In this document: one piece after another, positions 1 through 8,378 of the stretch
Position numbering within the stretch: position 1 is the first letter of the stretch
How the letters are laid out: the number at the start of each line of letters is the position of its first letter
Assembly: GCA_012521995.1 (NCBI GenBank)
Contig: JAAYLH010000047.1
Location: 1-59,575, forward strand
DNA from: Bacteroidales bacterium
GTDB lineage: Bacteria; Bacteroidota; Bacteroidia; Bacteroidales; UBA7960
DNA length: 59,575 nucleotides
Reading direction: 5' to 3'
Made by a program: the position numbers and the translations under genes
Notes under the pieces: model-generated
The model's database searches: none
Told to the model about the DNA's origin: nothing
The model's input: only the letters and a program-made list of their open reading frames with translations

Positions 1-191
1 TGCAGGCCTTTGAGCAGGCCTTCCGCTATGCCGAACAGCGGTTCAGCCTTGGTGTGGTCAGCAGCATCGAATACAACGAGGCACGCACAAATCTTGCCCA
101 GGCCCGTGCAGAAGCCCTTCAGGCAAAATACAAGTATATTTATAAGCTGAAAATCCTGGAGTTTTATAGTGGCGACGGCTTCAGCCTGTAG
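1..191 (+). CDS. TolC-family outer membrane efflux protein, C-terminal fragment
   Basis: Only the last 62 codons are inside the window; the reading frame is open from position 3 to the TAG at 189-191. The visible part contains RFSLGVVSSIEYNEARTN followed by an Ala/Gln-rich helix and the ending KLKILEFYSG. This is the helical hairpin and tail typical of TolC/OEP-type outer membrane channels of Bacteroidota, which export drugs or proteins together with an RND pump and a periplasmic adaptor. The gene runs toward the minus-strand hydrolase that stops at 199, leaving only 7 bp between the stops and no obvious terminator. The partner pump genes would lie upstream, outside the window. Family assignment is fairly safe; substrate cannot be told. 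Confidence 0.75.
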   Translation, partial: QAFEQAFRYAEQRFSLGVVSSIEYNEARTNLAQARAEALQAKYKYIYKLKILEFYSGDGFSL

Positions 192-198
192 GCCTGAA

Positions 199-969
199 TC
201 ATCCCTTCAGGAAACGCCGTACGGCTTCAATGAAGCCTTCGGGATTGTCCGCGTGCAGCCAGTGGGTGCCATCCTGAATGGTCTCAAACACCGCCTTTGG
301 AAACATCTTTTGGATCAGGGCTTCATCTTTCTCCCGGATGTAATCGGATTTCTCGCCCCGTAAAAAAAGGGTGGGTTTGTCATAGCTGCCCGAGGGCCTG
401 ATTGCGCGAAACACTTCGTGCAGGTTGTCGCGGATCACTTCAAGATTTAAGCGCCATCCCAGGCTGCTGCGGTCTTTCCAATACAGGTTCTTGAGCAGGA
501 ATTGCCTGAGACGGTAGGAGGGGACTTTATCTTCGAGGGTGTTGGCCACTTCAACCCTGCTTGTGTATTTCGACAGGTCGAGGCCGAGCATGATGTCGAT
601 CAGGTATTGGTGCTGGTCATTGCCGGTGCGTTCGGCAGGACTGATGTCGGCAACAATCAGGCGATCGATTCGTTCGGGGTAGTCGAAGGCAAACTGCATC
701 ACGGTTTTCCCGCCCATGGAGTGGCCAAGCAGGTGGGCTTTATCCAGGTCGTGCGCATCCAGAAACTCAAGCAGGTCGTCGCTCATGGCTTCATAGCTGA
801 ATACAGGGCTGTGCCCCGAACGGCCGTGGTTTCGCTGATCGACAATAAACACACGGTATTCCTTTCCCAATTCAGATGCAATGGAAATAAAATTGTCCGA
901 CATGCCAAACAGGCCGTGGAGGATGACCAGGGGCTTTCCTGAGCCCATTTCCTTGTGGTGGAGGTTCAT
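199..969 (-). CDS. alpha/beta-fold hydrolase (YbfF-like esterase)
   Basis: A 256-residue single-domain alpha/beta hydrolase. The oxyanion-hole region LHGLFGMSDNF lies near the N-terminus, the nucleophile elbow is GHSMGG (Ser), the acidic residue is probably in FLRGEKSDYI and the catalytic His in DGTHWLHADNP. The order and spacing match the YbfF/proline-iminopeptidase-like esterases. I start it at the ATG at 969 (MNLHHKEMGSGKP), because an upstream ATG at 1038 would add 23 low-quality residues absent from the fold. It has no signal peptide, so it is cytoplasmic. The natural substrate is unknown; acyl-CoA or short acyl esters are typical for the group. It is convergent with the TolC-type gene and lies downstream of the queuosine transporter on the same strand. 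Confidence 0.8.
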   Translation of the reverse strand: MNLHHKEMGSGKPLVILHGLFGMSDNFISIASELGKEYRVFIVDQRNHGRSGHSPVFSYEAMSDDLLEFLDAHDLDKAHLLGHSMGGKTVMQFAFDYPERIDRLIVADISPAERTGNDQHQYLIDIMLGLDLSKYTSRVEVANTLEDKVPSYRLRQFLLKNLYWKDRSSLGWRLNLEVIRDNLHEVFRAIRPSGSYDKPTLFLRGEKSDYIREKDEALIQKMFPKAVFETIQDGTHWLHADNPEGFIEAVRRFLKG

Positions 970-1082
970 GGATGATTTCTTTTTTGAGGTTTTTTGTATC
1001 CCCCAAAGGGTATTTCTTTTTACGGGGATGATTGCCACAGACTCCTGATTCCCGTCTTCCCTTCTCTGAACTGTCCTGCTGT

Positions 1083-1772
1083 TTAAAAGGGGATTTCTGC
1101 GCCTTGGCCTTTAAGGCCAAAATGCCTGCGCAGGCCATAAACCATTGCATAGGCGAAGGGCGTATCGAGCAGGGCAAAGATCACTTTGAACAGAAATCCG
1201 TTGACGATCAGGGGCACATACAGGGACCATTCGATGACCCCAAAGATACAAAGCAATGATATAATTGTGAAGGTGTCGACAAACTGGCTAGCAAAGGTTG
1301 AAAAGTTGTTTCGCAACCAGAGGTGTTTTCCCTTGGTTACCCTTTTCCAGAAATGAAAGATCTGGACATCGAGGAACTGTGCAAGCAGGTATGCAGCCAG
1401 GGAAGCGGCCACGGCGATGTAAGTATAGCTGAAGGCCTTGCTGTACTCTTCATTACTCAGGGGCGACCATTCGGTGGCCCTGGCCTGAGAGGTTATGATG
1501 ATGATAATCAGGGCAAAGGCGCTGGCAAACACCCCTGCCACCACCACCCTGTGGGCCCTGCGTTGCCCGAAGACTTCAGAGATGACGTCGGTGATCAGGA
1601 AGGTGACAGGATAGGCGATGATGCCTACGCTCAACTGGAACTCATACAAACCAAAGGGGTTCCAGGTGAAGAATTTCTGGAAGATCAGGTTGCTGGTGAC
1701 CAGGGAGGTTATGAAAAGCCCTGAAAGGATCAGGTACAATACTTCGGCCTGTTCGCGCTGGCGGGTGGTCAT
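1083..1772 (-). CDS. yhhQ: queuosine precursor transporter (YhhQ/VUT family)
   Basis: A 229-residue integral membrane protein with about six hydrophobic segments. The family hallmark ITDVISEVFGQRRAHRVV follows the second membrane segment, and the C-terminus ends in another membrane helix and a short basic tail. Proteins of this family (formerly DUF165) import queuosine precursors such as preQ0/preQ1. I choose the ATG at 1772 (MTTRQREQ); starting at 1817 would add 15 residues without family character. A queG gene for the last step of queuosine synthesis lies 29 kb away in this window, so salvage and de novo steps both appear present in the genome. Likely transcribed with the hydrolase downstream. 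Confidence 0.88.
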   Translation of the reverse strand: MTTRQREQAEVLYLILSGLFITSLVTSNLIFQKFFTWNPFGLYEFQLSVGIIAYPVTFLITDVISEVFGQRRAHRVVVAGVFASAFALIIIIITSQARATEWSPLSNEEYSKAFSYTYIAVAASLAAYLLAQFLDVQIFHFWKRVTKGKHLWLRNNFSTFASQFVDTFTIISLLCIFGVIEWSLYVPLIVNGFLFKVIFALLDTPFAYAMVYGLRRHFGLKGQGAEIPF

Positions 1773-1883
1773 GGGTTGCTTGCTTGTAAATAAATAACTT
1801 AACAAGCATTCCGTCAAATTGTTGAAACGCGAACCCCCTGGAGAAAGATTTAGCGGTAAGCTCTTTGCTGTTCAATAAAACCA

Positions 1884-2600
1884 TTACAGCTCAAGCTGTC
1901 GGAGGTAGAGCTGAATGGTGTTTTCCAGGCCAAAATAAAGGGCATCGGAGATGAGTGCGTGGCCGATGGAGACCTCGAGCAGATGCGGGATGTGCTGTGC
2001 AAAGTATTTGAGGTTTTCGAGGCTCAGGTCGTGTCCTGCATTGATGCCCAGCCCTGCCTTATGGGCGGCCTGGGCTGCCTTGATGAAGGCTGCGACGGCT
2101 GCTTCAGGGTCCTGTGGGTATTGGGCAGCAAAGGGCTCGGTGTACAGCTCCACACGATCGGTTCCGCTGTCGGCGGCTCTGTAGATCATCTCCTCGTCGG
2201 TTTCGATGAAGATGGAGGTGCGCACTCCATAGCTTTTGATCTCGGCGATCACCTCTTTCAGGAAGTCTGCGTGCCTGATGGTGTTCCATCCTGCATTGGA
2301 GGTCAGGGCGTTGGGCGGATCGGGCACCAGGGTGGCCTGTGCGGGCCTGATCTCGGCGATCAGTTCCAGGAACTTCCTGGAGGGGTAGCCTTCGATGTTA
2401 AATTCGGTGGTGACCACAGGTTTCAGCTCGTAAACATCGCGGTAGCGGATGTGGCGCTCGTCGGGACGGGGGTGTACGGTGATGCCTTGGGCACCATAAC
2501 GTTCGCAGTCGATGGCGGCCTTTACCAGGTCGGGGACATGGCCTCCGCGTGCATTGCGCAGGGTGGCAATTTTGTTGATGTTAACGCTTAATCGGGTCAT
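1884..2600 (-). CDS. pdxJ: pyridoxine 5'-phosphate synthase PdxJ
   Basis: PdxJ condenses 3-amino-2-oxopropyl phosphate (1-amino-acetone 3-phosphate) with 1-deoxyxylulose 5-phosphate to give pyridoxine 5'-phosphate, the ring-forming step of the DXP-dependent vitamin B6 route. The 238-residue product begins [20 protein letters not shown], carries the phosphate-binding/active-site stretch [13 protein letters not shown] and EGYPS, and ends with a helix expected for this TIM barrel (usual length 235-245). The ATG at 2600 gives this start; 2630 would add ten residues. tRNA-Gly lies about 90 bp upstream on the same strand and may share its promoter. PLP made here would serve tnaA, which is encoded further along. 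Confidence 0.95.
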   Translation of the reverse strand: MTRLSVNINKIATLRNARGGHVPDLVKAAIDCERYGAQGITVHPRPDERHIRYRDVYELKPVVTTEFNIEGYPSRKFLELIAEIRPAQATLVPDPPNALTSNAGWNTIRHADFLKEVIAEIKSYGVRTSIFIETDEEMIYRAADSGTDRVELYTEPFAAQYPQDPEAAVAAFIKAAQAAHKAGLGINAGHDLSLENLKYFAQHIPHLLEVSIGHALISDALYFGLENTIQLYLRQLEL

Positions 2601-2690
2601 GATAAAAAATTTAAACCGCAAGGGCGCCACGGTAGCTGTGGTTGCTGCCCGGAGCCATTGCGGCTGTGAATCAGGTATGTTAGGTTTTCC

Positions 2691-2766
2691 TGGAGCGGAA
2701 AACGGGACTCGAACCCGCGACCCTCAGCTTGGGAAGCTGATGCTCTACCAACTGAGCTATTCCCGC
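2691..2766 (-). tRNA. tRNA-Gly (anticodon CCC)
   Basis: On the minus strand a full cloverleaf is seen: acceptor GCGGGAA pairs with TTTCCGC (one G-U), D-stem GCTC/GAGC, anticodon stem TCAGC/GCTGA with loop TTCCCAA (anticodon CCC), T-stem GCGGG/CCCGT with loop TTCGAGT. The discriminator is T and the CCA end is encoded in the DNA at 2691-2693. The gene lies upstream of pdxJ on the same strand, with a -7-like box further upstream. Confidence 0.97.
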
Positions 2767-2806
2767 TGATTGCTGCCCAAATTGACTTCCTTGCCTTTGA
2801 GCATTC

Positions 2807-2814
2807 CAAAATTA
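2807..2814 (-). promoter_or_regulatory. probable -7 box for tRNA-Gly (and perhaps pdxJ)
   Basis: Read on the minus strand the sequence is TAATTTTG, a match to the Bacteroidota -7 consensus TAnnTTTG. It lies 41 bp upstream of the mature tRNA 5' end. No clear -33 TTTG is found at the usual distance, so confidence is limited. Confidence 0.35.
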
Positions 2815-2939
2815 ATACAAAACCTTTAAAAAAATGCGTTATTGACATATTGAATAAGGAATTTTTTACGCGGTGTTAATTTTTCATTCCTTTTAACGGA
2901 AAGAAAAATATTATTTACCTTCACAACCAATTAAACGAT

Positions 2940-3608
2940 ATGATGCTTGCCAAAGATATGCTAAGCGATGTGGTTATTCCACTTAAGACGTCAGATGAGG
3001 CGGCAAGTGCCCTCGCCTGGATGGATGAGTTGCGGATAGCCCATATGCCCATAGTGAACAACGAGAAATTTCTCGGTTTGATATCGGAAGCGGATATCAT
3101 GAATATGAACGCCCTCGACGAGCCCCTGGGCAACCACAGACTTTCGCTCACACGGCCTTATGTGTTTTACCATCAGCCTTTTTATGATGTGATCCGCCTG
3201 GTGGCCTCACAGAAGCTGAGCCTGGTGCCTGTGCTCGATGCCAAGGAGAACTACCTGGGCTGCATTACCCTTGGCAGGATCGTGGAGGAAATGGCCAACA
3301 TCTCCTCGGTGCAGCAACCCGGGGGCATCATCGTTATGGAAGTGAATGACCACGACTACTCCCTTTCGGAGATCTCGCGTATCGTAGAAAGCAACGACGC
3401 CAAAGTGCTGAGCAGTTATATCAACTCTTTTCCTGACAGCACCCGCCTTGAAGTGACCATTAAGGTCAATAAGATTGACCTGTCGTCTATATTGCAGACC
3501 TTTCACCGATATAATTATAACATCCTGGCCTCTTTTTCGGAAGAGAGCAAATTTGATGAGTTATTGAATGATCGTTTCGAGTCGCTGATGAATTACCTGA
3601 ACATTTAA
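2940..3608 (+). CDS. CBS-domain pair protein with C-terminal ACT-like region
   Basis: A 222-residue cytoplasmic protein. Residues about 5-125 form a pair of CBS motifs (AKDMLSDVVIPL ... MPIVNNEKFLGLISEADI and LSLVPVLDAKENYLGCITLGRI), the usual adenosyl-nucleotide sensing fold. The second half, from PGGIIVMEVNDHDYSLSEIS to the end, has the pattern of an ACT-like ligand-binding domain. The gene begins with two tandem ATGs (2940 and 2943); either is possible. A weak -7-like box TACCTTCA sits at 2916-2923. It is followed after 14 bp by an outer-membrane barrel gene. A regulatory role in which nucleotide or amino-acid binding is sensed is an inference; the target is unknown. Confidence 0.75.
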   Translation: MMLAKDMLSDVVIPLKTSDEAASALAWMDELRIAHMPIVNNEKFLGLISEADIMNMNALDEPLGNHRLSLTRPYVFYHQPFYDVIRLVASQKLSLVPVLDAKENYLGCITLGRIVEEMANISSVQQPGGIIVMEVNDHDYSLSEISRIVESNDAKVLSSYINSFPDSTRLEVTIKVNKIDLSSILQTFHRYNYNILASFSEESKFDELLNDRFESLMNYLNI

Positions 3609-3622
3609 GCCCTCAGGTCCCT

Positions 3623-5098
3623 ATGTTAGTTCTTCGCCGCTATCATTTCTTCCTCTTTATTCTTCTTTTTCTGGGCTGCGTAGCAGAGCTTTCCGCTCAG
3701 TCGAGGGCCGATTCGGTGCTTGTGCGTTTAAAATCGCAAGCCCTCTTTCCTTTGTTCGAGGACGGCACCTCGCCCTGGGTGATGGTGAAGGATATTGAGA
3801 TGGAAGGCAATAAAATAACCCGTTACGGGATTATCACCCGAGAAATGGTGTTTGGAGAAGGGGATTCGCTTTCGCTTAATGAGCTGCTGCACCGTATGGA
3901 GGAAAGCCGTGAAAACCTCCTCAACACCTCCCTTTTCAACTTTGTTGAAATGGACCTGGATCTGACGGCTTTTCCAGCCGTCAAAGTAAAGGTCCTGTTG
4001 GTTGAACGCTGGTACCTGTGGCCTTTCCCGATCCTTGAGCTTGGCGACCGTAACATCAATGAGTGGCTTGGCAATCCCGGCCTGTCGCGCATGAACTACG
4101 GGATGTACCTGGTGTGGGACAACTTCAGAGGGCGCCGTGAGAGAATTAAACTGCTCCTGAAAACGGGCTACCGGCATTTATACACCCTCAGTTATTCAAA
4201 GCCATATTTCAATGCCGCAAAAACCCTTGGCTGGGGAATGGAGGCAGGCATCTCGCAAAGCCGTGAGCTGGCTTATATGACCCTGAAAAACCGTCAGCAG
4301 TTTCTGAAGCTTGCCGATGATTTTGCATACCGCAACAGATATATCCAGCTTGGATTAGATTATCGCCCTGCCATCAGGAATACCCATTCCTTCAGGTTGG
4401 GATACAATGCATGGGCATTTGCCGACACCCTGCTCAGCCTAAACCCGCGTTTTAGCCCCGAAGGTGCCCCGGAAACCAGTTTCCTGAGCCTCTCCTGGGA
4501 GTTTAAAAACGATTTCAGGGATTTAAGAGCCTATCCCCTGAAAGGGCATTATTTTGATTTCAGGATTTCGCGCTTTGGGTTTGGACTGCTTAAAAATGAG
4601 GAAATGGATTTGACCACATTCCAGACTTCCTACAGGAAGTTCTGGGAGATGAGCCCCCGCTGGTATTTTGCGGCAGGGGCCAATGCCAAGCTCAGCCAGG
4701 GCGTCACCGACGTGTATTTCAACCAGCAGGGCCTGGGGTTTATGGGCGATCTTGTCAGGGGATATGAAAATTATGTGATTGACGGGCAGCATTTCCTGGT
4801 AATGAAGTCAAACCTGAAATTTGCCCTGGTCCCACAGCGAACCGGACGCATAGGCTTCATTCCCTGGGAGCATTTCGGCATTATTCATTATGCCTTTTAC
4901 CTGAATGCCTTTGCTGACCTGGGATATGTTGCCGACAAGCACTTCCGTGACGGGAACTTCCTGAACAACACCTGGCTGGGCGGAACCGGCATTGGGCTTG
5001 ATTTCGTGACTTATTACGACAAGGTGTTCCGCACGGAATTTTCAGTAAACAGGCAGGGTGAAGCAGGCTTCTTTTTCCACGTGATCGCTCCCATATGA
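3623..5098 (+). CDS. BamA/TamA-like outer membrane protein with a single POTRA-like domain
   Basis: A 491-residue secreted protein. A signal peptide with hydrophobic core FFLFILLFLG ends near LSAQ (about residue 26). Residues about 50-130 form one POTRA-like unit (VKDIEMEGNKITRYGIITREM, then FVEMDLDLTAFP), and the remainder shows alternating aromatic beta strands of a surface-antigen barrel (YGMYLVWDNFRGRRERIK, GLGFMGDLVRGYENYVIDG). The latter resembles the conserved VRGF/Y region of Omp85 proteins. With one POTRA and about 350 barrel residues it is much shorter than BamA (five POTRAs), so it is an accessory Omp85 member and not the essential assembly factor. It is likely co-transcribed with the CBS gene. 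Confidence 0.75.
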   Translation: MLVLRRYHFFLFILLFLGCVAELSAQSRADSVLVRLKSQALFPLFEDGTSPWVMVKDIEMEGNKITRYGIITREMVFGEGDSLSLNELLHRMEESRENLLNTSLFNFVEMDLDLTAFPAVKVKVLLVERWYLWPFPILELGDRNINEWLGNPGLSRMNYGMYLVWDNFRGRRERIKLLLKTGYRHLYTLSYSKPYFNAAKTLGWGMEAGISQSRELAYMTLKNRQQFLKLADDFAYRNRYIQLGLDYRPAIRNTHSFRLGYNAWAFADTLLSLNPRFSPEGAPETSFLSLSWEFKNDFRDLRAYPLKGHYFDFRISRFGFGLLKNEEMDLTTFQTSYRKFWEMSPRWYFAAGANAKLSQGVTDVYFNQQGLGFMGDLVRGYENYVIDGQHFLVMKSNLKFALVPQRTGRIGFIPWEHFGIIHYAFYLNAFADLGYVADKHFRDGNFLNNTWLGGTGIGLDFVTYYDKVFRTEFSVNRQGEAGFFFHVIAPI

Positions 5099-5301
5099 GC
5101 CTGAACCCCTTAAAGTCAAAAACCGGCAGGCGAGTTCCTTTACAAAAGGAAAAAAACATTTATCTTTAAGCCTTTTTTAAGGCAATCGCGCAACGGATCA
5201 GCGTCAAGAAGAATGATACCCTCCAATGGCCTGCCTTCCCGCGCTCCAGCTTGATCTTTTGACCCTTTTTACCAATTGAACGCTTTTCAATACTCCTTTT
5301 C

Positions 5302-6834
5302 ATGAACAAGCACCCACGATTAAGTTTCTGGCAAATCTGGAACATGAGTTTCGGATTCCTGGGCATACAATTTGGGTTTGCCCTTCAGAATGCCAACGTA
5401 AGCCGTATTTTTGAGACCCTTGGAGCCGACATTGGTAGCATCCCGATTCTTTGGATCGCTGCCCCTGTAACGGGCTTGATCATCCAGCCCATCATCGGCC
5501 ACATGAGCGACAACACCTGGAACCGTTTGGGCCGCCGAAGGCCGTTTTTCCTGGTAGGGGCCATCCTGGCTTCCCTTGCCCTGTTGATCATGCCCAACAG
5601 CCCCATGTTGTGGGTGGCTGCGGGGATGCTTTGGATCATGGATGCCTCCATCAATATTTCCATGGAGCCTTTCCGGGCCTTTGTGGGCGATATGCTCCCT
5701 GCCGAGCAGCGTACCAAAGGCTTCGCCATGCAAAGTTTCTTCATCGGGGTGGGTGCCGTAGTGGCCAGCGCCTTGCCTTACATCCTCACCAACTGGCTCA
5801 ACGTGCCCAATGTGGCCCCTGAAGGCCAGATTCCCCTTTCGGTGAAATACTCCTTCTACATCGGAGCTGCTGCCTTTTTCATTGCCGTCATGTGGACCGT
5901 GCTGACCACCAAGGAGTACAGCCCCGAACAACTGGCCAGCTTTGAAGCAGCCAAAACCGATGAGGAAAGGCTGAAACAACACGAACGCGACAAACTCCTG
6001 CCCGCCGAACGCTTCCTGAAAAGCGCCCCGTTCTGGATCATCCTGGGTTTATTGCTTTCCGTTTTGGTTTATGTGTTCAAACTGGAAGCCGAGCTTTATA
6101 TCCTTACCGTGGGCATCACCCTCTTCGGACTGGTACAGTTGATCACAGGGCGGATGATAAGCGCGGGGAAAAGTGACAACGGCTTTGTGGTGGTTATCAA
6201 CGACTTGTTCCGCATGCCTAAAACCATGGGGCAGCTTGCTGTGGTTCAGTTCTTTTCGTGGTTTGCCCTTTTTTCGCTTTGGATCTACACTACCGCTGCA
6301 GTTACCTCCCACGTTTACGGTACCAACGACCCCACCACCGAGCTTTACAACAAAGGTGCCGACTGGGTGGGGATCATGTTTGCCGTTTACAATGGATTTG
6401 CGGCCGTGGTGGCCTTCCTGCTGCCCGTTCTGGCGCGGTGGACAAACCGCAGGGTCACCCATAGCATCTCCCTCATTTTTGGCGCCATAGGGCTGATCTC
6501 CATTTACTTTGTTAAAGACCCCAATATGCTTATCCTGTCTATGCTGGGGGTTGGCCTTGCCTGGTCAAGCATCCTTTCGATGCCTTACGCCATCCTGACG
6601 GGATCGTTGCCTGCACACAAAATGGGAACCTATATGGGGATTTTCAACTTCTTCATTGTCATCCCACAAATCCTGGCGGCCACCATACTGGGCTTTTTTG
6701 TTACAAAAATTGCAGGAGGACATGCCATCTGGGCCCTTGTCCTGGGCGGGGTATCCTTCTTCATTGCTGCCATTGTCGTGCTGTTCGTTCAGGATGAAGA
6801 CGAAAAAATCATTAAACAACAAGAATCCAAGTAA
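5302..6834 (+). CDS. SLC45/GPH-type MFS sugar transporter
   Basis: A 510-residue polytopic inner membrane protein with about twelve hydrophobic segments and a cytoplasmic linker rich in charge around residues 200-230. The loop after helix 2 reads GHMSDNTWNRLGRRRPF, the motif of the SLC45 and glycoside-pentoside-hexuronide cation symporters. Bacteroidota homologues near maltose enzymes carry oligosaccharides such as maltose inward with a cation. The next gene, 14 bp downstream, is malQ, which supports maltose or maltodextrin as substrate (inference). A -7-like TATCTTTA lies at 5161-5168, well upstream. Family is clear; substrate is inferred from context. Confidence 0.88.
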   Translation: MNKHPRLSFWQIWNMSFGFLGIQFGFALQNANVSRIFETLGADIGSIPILWIAAPVTGLIIQPIIGHMSDNTWNRLGRRRPFFLVGAILASLALLIMPNSPMLWVAAGMLWIMDASINISMEPFRAFVGDMLPAEQRTKGFAMQSFFIGVGAVVASALPYILTNWLNVPNVAPEGQIPLSVKYSFYIGAAAFFIAVMWTVLTTKEYSPEQLASFEAAKTDEERLKQHERDKLLPAERFLKSAPFWIILGLLLSVLVYVFKLEAELYILTVGITLFGLVQLITGRMISAGKSDNGFVVVINDLFRMPKTMGQLAVVQFFSWFALFSLWIYTTAAVTSHVYGTNDPTTELYNKGADWVGIMFAVYNGFAAVVAFLLPVLARWTNRRVTHSISLIFGAIGLISIYFVKDPNMLILSMLGVGLAWSSILSMPYAILTGSLPAHKMGTYMGIFNFFIVIPQILAATILGFFVTKIAGGHAIWALVLGGVSFFIAAIVVLFVQDEDEKIIKQQESK

Positions 6835-6848
6835 ATCCTTTCAGACCT

Positions 6849-8339
6849 ATGAAAAACGAACGTTCAAGCGGAATCCTGCTTCATATCACCTCACTGCCCG
6901 GCCCTTATGGCATTGGAACCATGGGCAGGGAAGCCTTCGCCTTTGTAGACTTCCTGGTTGCCTCAGGACAAAAGATATGGCAAATCCTGCCCCTGGGACA
7001 TACCGGCTACGGCGACTCACCCTATCAGTGCTTTTCGGCCTTTGCTGGAAACCCCCTGCTGATAGACCTGGATAAGCTGATGGGTGAAGATCTGCTGGAA
7101 GATAAAGACCTCCCGCATGATCAATCCTTTAATCAGGATGTCGTCGATTTCGGCCAGGTGTTTACCTACAAATACTCCCTCCTGCGAAAGGCCTACGAAC
7201 GCTTTAAGGTCAATAACCACATCGTCAGGCAAATGCAGTTCGAAAACTTTTCCAGGAAAACAGGGTTCTGGCTGGAAGATTACGCTTTTTTCATGGCCCT
7301 GAAGAATCACTTCGGCGGTAAGGCTTGGTCGGAATGGGAAATGCAGGTGAAGACCCGCGACCCTGAAACCTTAGACCGGTACCGCCAACACCTGGCTGAT
7401 GACATCGGATTTTACCGCTTCCTGCAATTTTTGTTTTACCGTCAGTGGCAGGAGTTGAAAGCCTATGCCAACCTCAACGACATAAAGATCATTGGCGACA
7501 TCCCCCTTTATGTTGCCGCCGACAGCGCCGACGCCTGGTCCAATCCCCGAATCTTTAATTTTAATGAGGAGCTGGACCCTGTGACCGTTGCAGGGGTGCC
7601 ACCCGATTATTTCAGCGCCACAGGACAGTTGTGGGGCAACCCCATTTATAAATGGGAGGTGCTCGAAGAAGACGGGTTCTCGTGGTGGATTGAAAGGGTG
7701 AAAGCCAACCTGGTGCTCTACGATATCATCCGCATCGACCATTTCCGCGGACTGGCTGCCTACTGGGCCGTGCCTTTCGGGGAAGAGACCGCTATCCTGG
7801 GCGAGTGGATCAAGGCCCCGGGACAGGAATTGCTCGAAGCACTCTATGACGCCCTGGGCGACCTCCCCATCATTGCCGAGGACCTTGGGGTGATCACCCC
7901 CGATGTGGTGGAGCTGCGCGATAACTTTGATCTGCCCGGGATGAAGATCCTGCAGTTTGCCTTCGATTCAGGGGAGGAGAATGACTTCATGCCCCATACC
8001 TATATCAAAAACTGCGTGGTATATACCGGAACCCACGACAACGACACTACCCTCGGGCAGTTTAAGTCGTTGCGCGAATCCGACCGCCTGTTTATGAAGG
8101 ATTACTTCGGGGTGGACGAGCGTGACCCTGCCTGGTCTTTTGTAAAACTTGCCTGGAGTACCGTGGCCAACGTGGCCATTGCCCCCCTGCAGGACTTGCT
8201 GAGGCTCGATACCGAAGCCAGAATGAACTTCCCGGGGAAACCCTCAGGATACTGGAAATGGCGCTTCCGCAAGGAGATGCTCAAGCCTTCGCATGCAGAG
8301 GAGTTGCTCAGAATCACACGTCTCTACGGCCGCCGATAA
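6849..8339 (+). CDS. malQ: 4-alpha-glucanotransferase (amylomaltase)
   Basis: MalQ transfers alpha-1,4-glucan segments between maltodextrins, releasing glucose. The 496-residue protein is the size of the short (Thermus-type) GH77 enzymes and has no N-terminal starch-binding domains. It begins with the family signature SSGILLHITSLPGPYGIGTMG; the catalytic residues are visible in RIDHFRG (nucleophile Asp), IIAEDLG (acid/base Glu) and GTHDNDTT (third Asp). It lies between the SLC45 transporter and a PfkB kinase on the same strand, with 14 and 39 bp gaps, so the three probably form one operon for intracellular maltodextrin use. Confidence 0.95.
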   Translation: MKNERSSGILLHITSLPGPYGIGTMGREAFAFVDFLVASGQKIWQILPLGHTGYGDSPYQCFSAFAGNPLLIDLDKLMGEDLLEDKDLPHDQSFNQDVVDFGQVFTYKYSLLRKAYERFKVNNHIVRQMQFENFSRKTGFWLEDYAFFMALKNHFGGKAWSEWEMQVKTRDPETLDRYRQHLADDIGFYRFLQFLFYRQWQELKAYANLNDIKIIGDIPLYVAADSADAWSNPRIFNFNEELDPVTVAGVPPDYFSATGQLWGNPIYKWEVLEEDGFSWWIERVKANLVLYDIIRIDHFRGLAAYWAVPFGEETAILGEWIKAPGQELLEALYDALGDLPIIAEDLGVITPDVVELRDNFDLPGMKILQFAFDSGEENDFMPHTYIKNCVVYTGTHDNDTTLGQFKSLRESDRLFMKDYFGVDERDPAWSFVKLAWSTVANVAIAPLQDLLRLDTEARMNFPGKPSGYWKWRFRKEMLKPSHAEELLRITRLYGRR

Positions 8340-8378
8340 ACGACCTTGTTTTTCCTGGAACTTAAAAAAGGAGCAGAT

